A DNA stretch of 64,000 bases, taken from assembly GCA_005281725.1 (NCBI GenBank), contig SSBO01000012.1, forward strand, positions 15,897,048 to 15,961,047. Reading direction: 5' to 3'. The stretch comes from Wuchereria bancrofti (lineage: Eukaryota > Nematoda > Chromadorea > Rhabditida > Onchocercidae). The first letter of the stretch is position 1. Each line of letters opens with the position of its first letter. The notes beneath the pieces are model-generated. The model made no database searches. It was not told the origin of the DNA and worked only from the letters and a program-made list of their open reading frames with translations. The position numbers were made by a program, and so were the translations under genes. This document shows positions 15,001 through 26,605 of the stretch, in pieces.

Positions 15001-17190
15001 TTGCTAAAGTTAAAGAAATTTGCAAATCGATGATTTCAGATAAGATGGCATTTTCAGTATTCTTATCTTAGAAGGTGGTAAAAATTATCAGTTGAACTTT
15101 ATCGATGCGTGTTATTTGATTTTCGCTTTTTTTATAGCTTTAGATTCTAAAAAAATTGTGTTTCAAGATATTTCTCATTCTTTATAACCACATAATTTGC
15201 TTGCTTTTACCTTCATTCCTCTTATTGTCTTGTCAGGTTAGTAAGATGCTTTAAGAAAATGATTATAATTATATCCCTCAAATACAAAAAAAGTAAGGGT
15301 TAAGTTGAAGAGGGAAGCTTGAATAAGCCTTCATGTGTACCTGTTGAAAATCGGTAAAAGCAAAGTGCTTAATATTCTTTTTTTACCAAAAAAAGTATTG
15401 TAAAAATGTATAATTCTTTCGTTTACAATTTTATATGTGGGAACTAAAACCATGACTGATTGGCAGGAGCAATTTTCTTTTATAAGCTGATTTCTGCGAT
15501 AGTATCCATTGCTGATATGATATCATGTCATATATTATGGAACAATTGTATTATTATAATGTATTTTTTCTTATTTTTAGTTATTCAGACGTTTTCTTTT
15601 TTCTTTAATTTTGCAATTATTCGTTTAATTCAAGCAAATGCACCGAACTTCAATAAGAATTCAAAAAAAAAGTCAAAAATTGCATAGTTATATTTAGGAT
15701 GAGTTTTATTATTAAATGTATGGAGATGTCCCTAAAATGCAATATAACATGGTACCTTAATATAAAATGAAGTATTTTTCATTTTAATTTTACTTAGTGT
15801 TCATCCATACAAATTTAACAATACGAAGTTTGTATATTTCAACTCTTGTTTCAATGAATTCTCTTTCCCAAATAACAATAAAAGAAATAAAACTATTGCA
15901 TTCAATGTGCTTTCTCATTGTTTTAGGCAGATGAGGACAACCACAACATTCGTTTACTTTGTATTTCTTATTACTGCTTTAAATGACAAGTTTGACAAAT
16001 TGTATTGAATTTTTTCTACCTGCTTGCGTAGTCATTTGCTACTTAATTGCATAACCTAGTTGCTTGAAGTTGTTTTTAGGAAGTGAACTTGGAACGAGAG
16101 TGAAAAGGTATTGTTAAGATCCTTAGCATCCTAAATTTTTTAAATAAATTTTACAACACTTTAATGCAAGCTAATCAGGTGAATTAATAATTGAGTCTTA
16201 GTATAGAAGACATAATTCGAGTTATCGGCAGAAAGTTCACAATCAAAGATCAGAAATAAAATGTATCAACAACTGTACATAATTTTATAATCATTTAGCA
16301 TTAAATTATATGGTTGCAAATTCTACAGAAAAGAAATTTTTCATGTTCATCGATAACAAAAAAGCGGTCTTCAGTACATTTTCAATGGGTTTGCAGTTCG
16401 GCAATTCTTGAAGAGTTTTGAGGTTAATTGAATAAAGTTCATTTGGTTTAAAAGTTCTTCACTCTTAACTCTACTGATTGTTTTTCAAGTCTATAGTATT
16501 TATATGAGTTAATGGCTCAGGATGGTCAAATTACGATCTTTGCTAAGACATCTCATATGCAAATCAATTTGTTAATGAAATTTGGAGTTGACGTATCAAT
16601 GGAATTTACGAAATATTATGAGAGTTTAATTATACGCCACTGAGAATTGCAATTCTTCAGAAAGAGAAATGGAAAAAATTGCTTCATACCATGCGATTTA
16701 TAAATATAAAACCATCGGGGAAATCTACGATAAGAATTAATTTTGAATCATATAAAGATCGCTCGTTTTCATTTTACCTTTTTACTTGAGATTCTTCTGG
16801 GATGGGAAAGGTTGAATACGGTGAAAACTAAGAACTGGTTACCGAATTCCATTCATTTGAATACATAATGGTTATTGATTTGATTGGGATTACTGGAATG
16901 AGGACGATTTCGGTGATTATGTTAGTCCTCCTTCTTTCACTTCTTTTTTCCATACTTCCCAAAATTAGTTTTCTTATTTGTATGATAGAGAGAAAGAATT
17001 AGAGAAAGGATTATGGTAGTTAACTAGTTCAGTTTCGCTTTCCAGATAATTCACGTAACATTAATGGCATATATGTCTTACAAACGCGACGTTTTTACTT
17101 CTCCGTCCTTTTTGGTTTCACAAAATATATTTTACAGTGAAAGCTACTTATTATATTGTAATATATTATTATATCATAACAATGGTATTA
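1..17190. other. AT-rich stretch with no supported gene
   Basis: No open frame here exceeds about 93 codons. None shows a recognisable domain, and none can be joined to neighbours through consistent splice phases as the genes further right can. The DNA is strongly AT-rich with many homopolymer runs. Small simple repeats include a 9-bp unit (gatagaagt) repeated near 886-909, a GA run near 1,979-1,992 and an ATTA run near 5,102-5,118. I recognised no tRNA, rRNA or spliced-leader gene. Distal regulatory DNA or rapidly evolving short exons could be hidden here. Confidence 0.5.
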
Positions 17191-17200
17191 TAAAATTATT

Positions 17201-17286
17201 ATTATATTATATTATATTATATTATATTATACTAATATTATATTATATTATATTATATTATATTATATTATATTATATTGTATTAT
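17201..17286. repeat. TATTA pentanucleotide microsatellite
   Basis: A run of the 5-bp unit TATTA fills this stretch, with an interruption near 17,231-17,236. It ends about 200 bp before the first coding exon of the PAN/TSP1 gene. The 74-codon frame across it, rich in Leu, Ile and Tyr, is only the translated repeat. Such a tract is likely to vary in length and may be poorly resolved in assembly. Confidence 0.9.
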
Positions 17287-17485
17287 AACTAATAGTGAAA
17301 CAATATCAAATATTTTACTATTAAATATCTAAACTTCAGAAATTCCATCTGATTCATCTTTCAAGCGTATAAGCTTTTCTTTCCACTACTCTTTCTTCCC
17401 TATGAAATCTCAATTTAACGTCTTCAACTATTTTAGATCTTAGCAACTTCGGTTATTTTCTCCTTCATATTTCAATTATGAAGAT

Positions 17486-20400
17486 ATGGTCACCACATAT
17501 TTTTCATTTGTTATTCTTTTATGTTCTAGAAATCGGTGAGTTTGCTTTTTTAATATATGAGTTAATTTAATTTAATGGTAAAATGAGTTTCGATATCAAA
17601 CACTAAGATACTTGAAGCATTTCTTCGTGTTATGATCTAAATAAGGAAAACTGCGGAATTATCAGAACACATTTTCAAGATTGCGATGGAAAGAAAATTT
17701 GTATCCAAAAATTCCACACTGTCCAGAATAGTTCATTTTTTCAAAGAATTGAGGTACCATCACCGCTGCGATGTGCGGAACGATGCATTGACAATATTGA
17801 GCATTGTAAAGCTGCAGTGTTCATTCCTGAGGAAAATAAGGTACGCAAAACATAAGCACTAGGAACTTTCAAAATGGTTAACCAACCAAATTAAAATAGT
17901 AGCTTCAAAGTAATTTAACGAGATGTTGTAGATAGCGATTAATATTGTTATTCTTCAACAATGCAATACTTTTGATATTGTTAAAGATGATAGAGTTTCA
18001 GCCAACTACGCCATTTTTAGCATTTATGAGGTCATTTCTCTAAAGTTATTTCTCTACAAACCTTTTAATTTTAGAATAAAGGTTTCTGTCAGCTGTATGG
18101 TGCAAATTCGAATTCAAGCGACAGCGGTATTTCACTGGATATTTCTTTCAATTCGATCAGTACAGTATTCGAAGTTCTTGATCAGTGTCCGGTAACAAAT
18201 GGTTACACAAGTTCGGGAAGTGAATTGGTAGAGGCGATAAAATTAGAACTAAAGCAGAAACTTGAGTCATGGACTGACCCACCACAAACATTTCAGCTTT
18301 CTAAAAGTGGAGGCCTAACCAGAAAGAGAACTAGTGGTGAGAATTCAAATGATATAGAAAGCTAAGCTAAGAGAAGCATTTTGATAAATCTAGTCAGGAA
18401 GAGCAGCATTACGGATGCCGAACTGGAAAACGGAACAACTAAGAAACGTCGAAAAACTCGAATTACAGTGATTGGTTACAGATGAATAAAGAAATTTAGA
18501 AGATTCAAGTTAAAATAATTTTATTAGCAAAGTACCTTTAGCATTAAAAAATTGCACTGCTCTGCTTTAATTTTAGCATCAATTTTATTTATGCAATTTT
18601 ATTTTAATTTAGTAGTGAAAGGCTATGAGAAGCATAGGCATGCCAAGGTGAATGTGGCCTGATGTAATGTAATTTTTGTGTCATCATACTCATTCTCAAA
18701 TATTTTCGTCTATTTATAAAAAAGAAACTAATTTTCTATAATTGTAGACAGATATTTAAATATGTTTTGGAATCAGATGTTTTTAAGAAGTTAAGCGCTT
18801 CATGTTTGCATAAAATTTTGTTAAAAAACTAGTTTTTTCAGGACCAGTCAGACCAGTAATTGATGGGTTGATATCAATGGATCAAGGTGCTTTTAATCCC
18901 TCGTCTTCACCTTACACCAACAAGCTATTGCCGCGTGCCAATCATTACCCATCTTCTTTACTGAAAAATTCGAATACCAGCAATAATTATTCACCGAAAC
19001 AGGTTCACTACAAATTGTTACTGCTAATATTAATATTATCCAGGTCAGTATATTCCGAGAAATACGCCTAACTTAAAGTGCAAAACAGAATTTAAAAATC
19101 TTCTAAGTAAAAGCTAAAAGACAGAGAAGATAAACACCAAATATATTTAAATGTGGACAGACTGCCTAAAATTCTAATATAATTTCAATACAAATTTATT
19201 TAGATTCATATGTGAAGGAAAGCTTGTAAGAGTTATTATAAACAGAAGAGTAGGATTACTTTCGCGGTAATATTATTCCCAAACATCCTATTTGCTTTAT
19301 AATTATTTGGTAGCTATAGAGTTATTCATTTCCAACCAACGAAATACCGCTTTCATCACCGATTAAACCGGTTTCTGTAAGGCATGGTCAACAAGGATCA
19401 ATTTATAGCAGATGCCAAGGTTTTTACATTTTCATTTCCTTGATAAGTCAAATCTGCTAATTGTCTACTGTCTCGACCTCATGCTATAATCATCATTAAA
19501 TACCACTTTCAGGAGCCAATTGTTACGCACCGTCATTAGCTTACCTCCAAAAAACGGACTACAATTGGCCATGTTCAGTTTATTCACTTCCTTGCGAATC
19601 AAAAAGACCTGATCCCTGTTTTACTGTGAGCTAATTTCTGATGACAACTTAAGAGAAGCATTTTTGCAGCATAATTTTTGACTTGTAAGGCATTGGACAA
19701 TTATTAAATTAAATCTAGATTCATAAAGAGTTCTTGGACATCTTTCTTTCAGTATTTTATTAAAACTCCAACAATTCCAGACATGTCCGCAAAGCGGTAT
19801 TTCCTCCCTCAGTTCGATTCCCAAAACAACATTGTTGAATGAAGAATGGTCCGGCAGCTATATTAACAAGAAACAGCCATCCAATGAATCTAAACAAAGT
19901 AAAGAACTTTTACAATCGCAAGGTGTATCGCACGGTCCCGTACAATTACTGTCAACGTCAATACAGCCTACTGAGAGTATGGTAATTTCCTGGTCAGAAT
20001 GGTCACCACAAACTCCATGTTCGGTTACTTGTGGAATAGGTATCAGCACGCGAAGACGATTTTGCTCAGTCGATGGACAATGTTTAGGTAAGTGCTTTTA
20101 AATTAAATCAAGAACTGATAATTGTAGATAACTTAGCTTTAATGCAATTATCCAAAAACGTTATTCATCTAACAAAGAGATTTACAACAGATTTTATTCC
20201 TTCCCTTATTTGTTTACATATTCTTTTTTATTTGATATTTTTATCTGATTTCACTAGGTGAATCCATGAAAGAAGAATTGTGCAGTGGTGCTCCATGCCC
20301 AGAATGGAAGCCTTGGTCAGAATGGACCGCGTGCTCGCGGAGTTGTGATGGTGGTGAGCGATCACGATCGCGTGTCTGTTCTATCAGTCAGCAATGTGAT

Positions 20401-23400
20401 GGACCATCCGTGGTAAAACTTCTATATTAATGAAAAATGAAGAGCTTCGAAAATTTGTTTACAATCCAGTTTTTCTTCTTCTGCCTCTTTTGTTTAAGCA
20501 ACATATCAAAAACGAAAACCCTTCAAGAAGTTTAGAGCATTGAAGCATGCAATGTGGAGAAGTGTGCTCAATGGACTATATGGGGCAGCTGGGAAGTATG
20601 CTCTGTGACCTGTGGAATAGGACAACAAATAAGACGAAGGTAAACTTTTGAAGTGGTTACTGCCGATGCCTATCACTTTTGGTACTACTTTCCAGTCGAA
20701 ATGTATACTTTTTTATATAAAACACAAATTCATATTGGTTTAGCAATAATTTTGGTATTTAAATGGCTTTTACTTAAGTTCAAACTTTTTAAACTTTGGA
20801 AATTTCAGGCAATGCATAGGTGGTAATAGATGCGTTGGGGAAAATCTTGAGAAAAAGGCGTGCAAACAACTGTCTTGCCCTTCTTGGTCCATTTGGGAAG
20901 CGTGGAGTACGTGTAGTGTCAGCTGTGGTAATGGACATAGGGTAGGTACCATGTTTGAACAATAGTATTAAACGAATGAATTCTTCTGTTTTAGACACAT
21001 TTCACAATTTAAAGGAATTGCAGAAATTAATAGTTCCAAAAAGGTAAAAAATGGTAAAGCGACTGTCTACTTTTTATCATCTCTGAACTAATGATAGTAA
21101 TACTTTCTAGTCTTTAATTCGCATTGCAAAGATGACTTTGCAGCATCGAACAAGGATTTGCTATGGTAGCAAAAATTGTACCGGAGATAAAGAAGAACAT
21201 GAAGTATGCATCAGGAATTCGTGCCCGCAGTGGACCGACTGGTCTTCGTGGACGCAATGCACTGAAACTTGCGGTACGAAGGGAAATAAACTCCGCATAA
21301 GGTCCTCATAGTGTTAAGTGCATTTAATAACAACGACTATGTTCAAAGTGAGTGAGTACCATGAAATAAACTAGGTTTGGCTGATAGTTTGATAGTCTTA
21401 GCCATAATGGAAGTTATGAGTTCATTACAGTACGTTCCTTTCAAATCTCTTTGCAAATATAAATTTCATTTTCATTCTGTTAACAAAAGTATTCTTTACG
21501 ACAAGTCATCTATCTCGTGAAATAAGATTTTATTCGAATAGTTTGCAGAACCGAATAAGGAGTACTTTGCAGAAAAGGCGATGTTTGAGACTAATCTTAA
21601 TTTTATCGAGATAAAGATTTTCGTTTTTTTTGAATAATATTACAAAAATTGAGCAAGTAGATCTGGAAAAGCAGTGAGAACTCATGATTACTGTGAGTAA
21701 AGAGGTGTCTCTATCGCATGATCTTTAATCTTCATACAGTACGAGCTGGGTTTTAACATATATCAATTGCTCATAAAAGCAAATGTTAAATTGGAAGTCC
21801 CCTAAAATTCTTTGATATTGGAAGTAAATTTGGATTACAACAAAAGACGTAGTTGAACAAAAAATTGACAGCTGTTAACACGTTATGTTAACAGCCAAGT
21901 CAGAACTTGGCTATTAAGCTGGAAGATTTTGAAAATAAAATTAGGAGCAATTTTCAACACATAAGCAATGAACTTATTCTAACAGACTGTAAAATTCCAG
22001 ACAATGCGAATGAGTATTGGATAACAGATTTCCTAATTAAACATTTCTAAGGATTATTCAAATAAGACAATCTTTAGTTTTATGGATTTAATACAAATTT
22101 ATTTCGATTTTTCGGACAGTCATTACAGGACCTGTATGAAAGATAATTTGATAAGTTCGCTTTGCGATGGTGCAGCACAAGATCAAACAGCATGCCAAGA
22201 TCTTCCAGAATGTCCTAGCTGGATCTCATGGAGTTCCTGGTCAACGTGTAGTGTCACCTGTGGACATGGGCAAGAAAACAGGTCATTTGCAAATAGATTG
22301 TTTATGAGGTGGCGACTTAGCTGACTACAGGCTGTAGTCACTATTTCAAGGCTCACTTAGCTCCCAATTCTATTTGCTTTATCAGCTTTTAAAACTTTTT
22401 TCTCATTCCATTCATTGGTAAATATTCAAATTTGCTAGGTTTTTCGTTACTTTTTATAAAATTGCTTTATTCCAGACAGCGATCCTGTCTTCCGATAGGC
22501 GCCAAATGCGTCGGTACTGAGAGCGAGTTTCGATTTTGTCAGGAATCCGTATGTCCTTACTGGGATGAATGGTCCCCATGGAGTGCCTGCTCTGTCACTT
22601 GTGGTTCTGGAACTCGTGAACGAAGAAGAAAGTAAGATAATTAAGAGTAAGATATTGTTTAGAAGAGTAAGATATTGTTTAGAGCTAAGATCAAGGAGAT
22701 CAAGGAAACGATTGATATGTAATAAACACATCAATTAGCTCATATCAATTAGTAGCAATTACAAGTAATAATACCAGGATCATACATCAGTTAAAGATTT
22801 TAACGATGTTTTTGGTGAACTTTAACTTTAATTCTGCAAAATTTGCTTGTGGTCACTCTTGCGTATCAATTTGTCATCCTTATTGCTTGAAAACAGCATA
22901 TCTTTTTTTGTTTTCAGATGTGTGAAAGACGGTGTAATTAAGGCTATAGCTAAAGAAGGCTTCCCTTCAGGAAGTGGTTAGCATGCATGTTTGTTTACTT
23001 TTTAGTGTAACACTCTTACTATTCTTCATGAGTGAGAAAGAGAGGAGAATTCAGCATTGTTAGGAAGACGGGTTGTAATGCCTTGGAAAAAACTTTCAGA
23101 TTTAACAGTTATTCCCCTATATAAGAGTGATCGATCTGCAAATGATCAGCCTAACACTAAAATGCGAAGTATTACTGCGCAACGCAGTAATAATCCATTA
23201 ATGTCAACTAACTCCTTCGTAAGTTTCGCATCTAATTCCAAGAATTTATTAAACTCTATTTATATGCAAGAGTACAAGTGAAAATAAGGAAACCGAATAT
23301 ATGAAGCACTTGCATACTTCCAGGTTGATGGAAATATTCCTGTGGTTAGGATTATTCGAGGCAATAATAGTTGCACTGGGAATGCTGTTGACAGTGAACA

Positions 23401-26081
23401 GTGTAATGCAGGTTAGTCATATGTCGAATATCTACGGACTGATTGCTTTTAATTATTTTTGTCAACATCCCATATGAAATGATAACGATCAGGAAATATC
23501 GAGATATGTCAGGACGTATTAACCTGTTGAAGATAGACAGAATTGCCGTAAGTAGGTAAAAAGTAAAAAGATGCATCAAAATGAATAACTAGAAATCTTT
23601 GCGGTATTCACATCAAAACCATAAAGTTTGTACTGTTTTCCTTGCAGTGCATTCATACTTAAATCTGTTCGATGTTTGCTTCGGCCATTTCACTTTTCAC
23701 GTTTAGGTTGTCCGCTGTCGCCATCACTGATCTCACGGCATATTAAGTTTCTAATGAAACACTTTTAGGTCATTGTTGCAAGCTGTCTGAGTGGACAATG
23801 TGGAGCGCCTGTAGCGTAAGTTGTGGTGGCGGAACTCGTGAAAGGTTATTGCATGCAGCATAAAAGCATGTCTCATTAGTTTGCATTCTCAGTTTTGACA
23901 AATTCCTCGAATCGCTGTCGCTACTGTGATAAATGCCTATTTATTTTTCTAAACTGATCATCAGATTTCTGTCTGTTACTTAACAGTGTTACTTATTTAA
24001 ATTGGATATTCCTTCATTTTTTCCTCGTTTACAAATATTTAACATGAATTGAGTTATTAGACCTGAAGAAAAAAAGATTTTCTTTTTTCAGACACCGAAT
24101 ATGTTCTCAGGATGTGCCACAAAATTATGAACTTAGCAGGTCCTCATATTATTCAAAAGTGATACGAAAGCATATACCAGTGGGGCCTGCTCTGCAGCAC
24201 GAATTTGGTCCTGCTGTCTTCGGACAGTATGGGAGATATTATGAAAGACAAGGCATGATAAAATCATTTGTAGCTGACGACTTAAATTTTGCAATATTGA
24301 TATGTTAAGATCAAATTTGAATACACTTTAGATATGAAATAATCTGACTGCAACTTCTCAAATTTTGTTATTAATTTTTGTTTATGTTGAGCAAAAATGT
24401 TTGCAAATTTTGTAACTCATAAAAGTAGTAGCCACGTTGGCGTAAATAAGCACCTGAGCTTTGAAGGTTTGCAACCGATTGTACCGGTAAAACGATTAAA
24501 TAGGTTAATACGAATACGTCGGCAAACAGAAAACGTTCGTAAATTTGGACTGTTTGAACAAGGTACTCTATAATTTATCTGACAAATAAATTTGTTCAAA
24601 AATGTTGTGATTTTTAGTTTCTTGTTTTGGCGAAAGAATTCGAATTAATTTTAGGATTTTTCGAAGTTTTATTACTGATTTCTACAATGGTTTTCTTTTT
24701 AAAAAATGAAATTTCTAAGTTTGGATCAATTTCATATGATTTTGTACCGAGAATCGATGAGTTTCTTTGTGATTGTGATGGAGAATTGCGTGAGGAAAAT
24801 AGCTGTGCCCAAATATCATGTCCTGAAATAAGCAATGCTCGTACATGCGGTTGGTCTCATTGGACCGAATGGTGCGGTTGTACAAGGTCATGTAATCAGG
24901 TATCAGTTTTCAAAGCCAGAAATAGATTTGAGGATTAAATGAGATTCATATTTTTTATACTTGATACTATATGAATTTGTGAACTTTTTAGCATGTCCGA
25001 AAGTATCTGAATTTGAATTGAAATCTTCAGAATTTTCAATCTAGGGTGATCGAATACGCACTCGATACTGCGTCGATGGTATTTCAGCAAACGATAATAT
25101 ATCAAATCGCAACACTGAAAAAGATCTTTGCATTCTTTCGGTATTTTTACCTTTTAAAACTTTTCAACGTATCATAAATTTGTAATTCTGTCATAGAGAT
25201 ATTATGTTTCATTAAGGAATGCTCCATAGGGCGAGAATCAGGATTAGTCACAACAGAACAGAATGTAGCACCTCGTCCGTATCCAGCTCAGTCGGACTTC
25301 CATAATCCTTCCCAACACAACTTTCGTCAAATAATAGCAACCGTCAGTCGTGATAATGACATGGACTGTTTGTGGTCTTCGTGGAATTCAGAAATTTCTT
25401 GTATAGGTGGTTTCAAAACGAAAACACGATCCTGTATTGGAATTTGTTAGTTTTTGTTTCATTTCATTACCCATATCTGCTCACCAAAAGACAGTTTAAA
25501 AGATATGTCATCTTTCAACATTATTTTCGATGTTTTTAAATAGAGCGGAAATCAAGGCAAATAACTGTCACTCACTTTTCAGCGACAAAAACCAGGTGTC
25601 AATGCGATGGTAAACTTGAGGAACAAATTGCGTGTCTTTGTCCACGACTGGAAATGGTAAGATCAAATCAGAAGGTCGGTGCAGCAGCAGAATTCACATC
25701 ACTATCACCACTGATAACGTCGAAACAAATTGCAGTGCCTGAAGAACGAATGACAGCTTATCGCAGTAATTTCAGCAGAGTTTCTTGTTCATGGTCACAG
25801 TGGGGAATGTGGAGTGTTTGTTCTGAGACTTGTGGTGCAGGCAAGACTGTACGAAAACGTTCCTGTCCTTGCAGGTACGATCTTGGTAATACCCAGGAAG
25901 TAATTGTTGTTGATTTTGTGCAGTTAGCCTAAGGATTAAGAAAAATCTACTCAAATTCAGGTAGAACGGTTTGTGTGTATCTGCTGTGAAAAATTTTACC
26001 ATTTAAAGTACGGATTTTTTCAGATCCTGCAGTTTTGGAGAGTCTTTCGAAGTGCAATTCTGTGAGTTGATGAAGTGTTAA
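17486..26081 (+). CDS. Secreted PAN/Apple and thrombospondin type 1 multi-repeat protein
   Basis: This is a spliced gene of about 25 exons and about 1,261 residues. Exons: 17486-17535, 17618-17840, 18075-18336, 18394-18474, 18842-19002, 19320-19419, 19513-19625, 19781-20087, 20258-20412, 20536-20639, 20809-20941, 21144-21301, 22129-22281, 22476-22631, 22918-22976, 23064-23218, 23324-23411, 23769-23844, 24092-24252, 24392-24562, 24655-24899, 25045-25140, 25217-25445, 25583-25874, 26024-26081. Exon 1 encodes a hydrophobic signal peptide. Exons 2-3 hold a Cys-rich PAN/Apple-like domain (RCAERC, then GFCQLYG; residues about 20-140). A Ser/Pro/basic linker follows to about residue 400. Then come TSP1 repeats marked by WSxW...CSVTCG, eight good copies and three divergent ones, the last in exon 24. 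The protein is probably extracellular or in the matrix. The start is uncertain: ATG 17478 is also possible but does not join exon 2 in phase. Exons 19-21 are uncertain, because exon 19 needs a GC donor. No orthologue name is assigned. Confidence 0.82.
21871..21912. repeat. Two abutting perfect inverted repeats in a long intron
   Basis: A 10-bp arm (gctgttaaca, 21871-21880) is repeated in reverse complement at 21886-21895 with a 5-bp spacer. A second pair with 8-bp arms (21893-21900 and 21905-21912) overlaps it by three bases. Both lie in the 827-bp intron after exon 12 of the PAN/TSP1 gene, the longest intron of that gene. The arms are perfect by eye. Function is unknown. Confidence 0.7.
22643..22682. 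repeat. Perfect 20-bp tandem duplication in an intron
   Basis: The 20-bp unit starting aagagtaagatattg occurs twice without a mismatch, 12 bp after the donor that follows exon 14 of the PAN/TSP1 gene. It looks like a recent slippage duplication. No role is evident. Confidence 0.8.
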
Positions 26082-26536
26082 TTTCCGTTTGGGCTAAACT
26101 TTTTAAAATTTATCAAGTTGCTATAAGCGAACCAAATATTTGCAATCTACTGAGTGAGTAAATTAAACGGAATAGTGTGGTGATTTTTTCTTCTAGGTTT
26201 TGATTATACTAATAATTCCATATGTTTATTGATTGATGCAGTAACTTTTGATTTGTATTTTTATGCAAAGACATTTGTAACCGATAAAAAAGCTTGAAGG
26301 TTTGTTCAAATTTATGCATGGTAACTTCCGAACTTCTAAACTCTTCGATTTTTTGTAAACTTAGAGTTTTTGTGCTTATATGCAAGAACGATTTATATGG
26401 AAGAAAAATATGATCAGTGAATAGGAATGGGAAGCCAGAAGAAGTTCTTTTGTATAGATTAAGGGCGCAGCAAGTGAAACTAAATAGACATAGGAAAAAA
26501 TTTGACGCAATAGGAGAGAACAAGCATCGATTGAGG

Positions 26537-26586
26537 AAACCGGATTTGTAGTAATTGAAACACCTTATAAGCTATAAATCCGGTTT
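26537..26586 (+). repeat. Inverted repeat in probable 3' UTR
   Basis: The arm aaaccggattt (26537-26547) is matched by its reverse complement at 26576-26586. Pairing extends inward by about four more bases with one mismatch, leaving a loop of about 20 nt. It lies 14 nt before an AATAAA on the same strand and about 455 nt after the stop of the PAN/TSP1 gene, so it could be a 3' UTR stem-loop. Its inclusion in the transcript is inferred. Confidence 0.55.
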
Positions 26587-26599
26587 GCTTTTGCTTGTA

Positions 26600-26605
26600 A
26601 ATAAA
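26600..26605 (+). terminator. Candidate poly(A) signal of the PAN/TSP1 gene
   Basis: A canonical AATAAA hexamer lies about 520 nt downstream of the TAA at 26,079-26,081, on the coding strand. In AT-rich DNA this hexamer also occurs by chance, so the assignment rests on position only. Confidence 0.35.

Noticed and set aside
17064..17288. 74-codon frame ending in repeated ILYYI
   Set aside because: It is the translation of the TATTA microsatellite.
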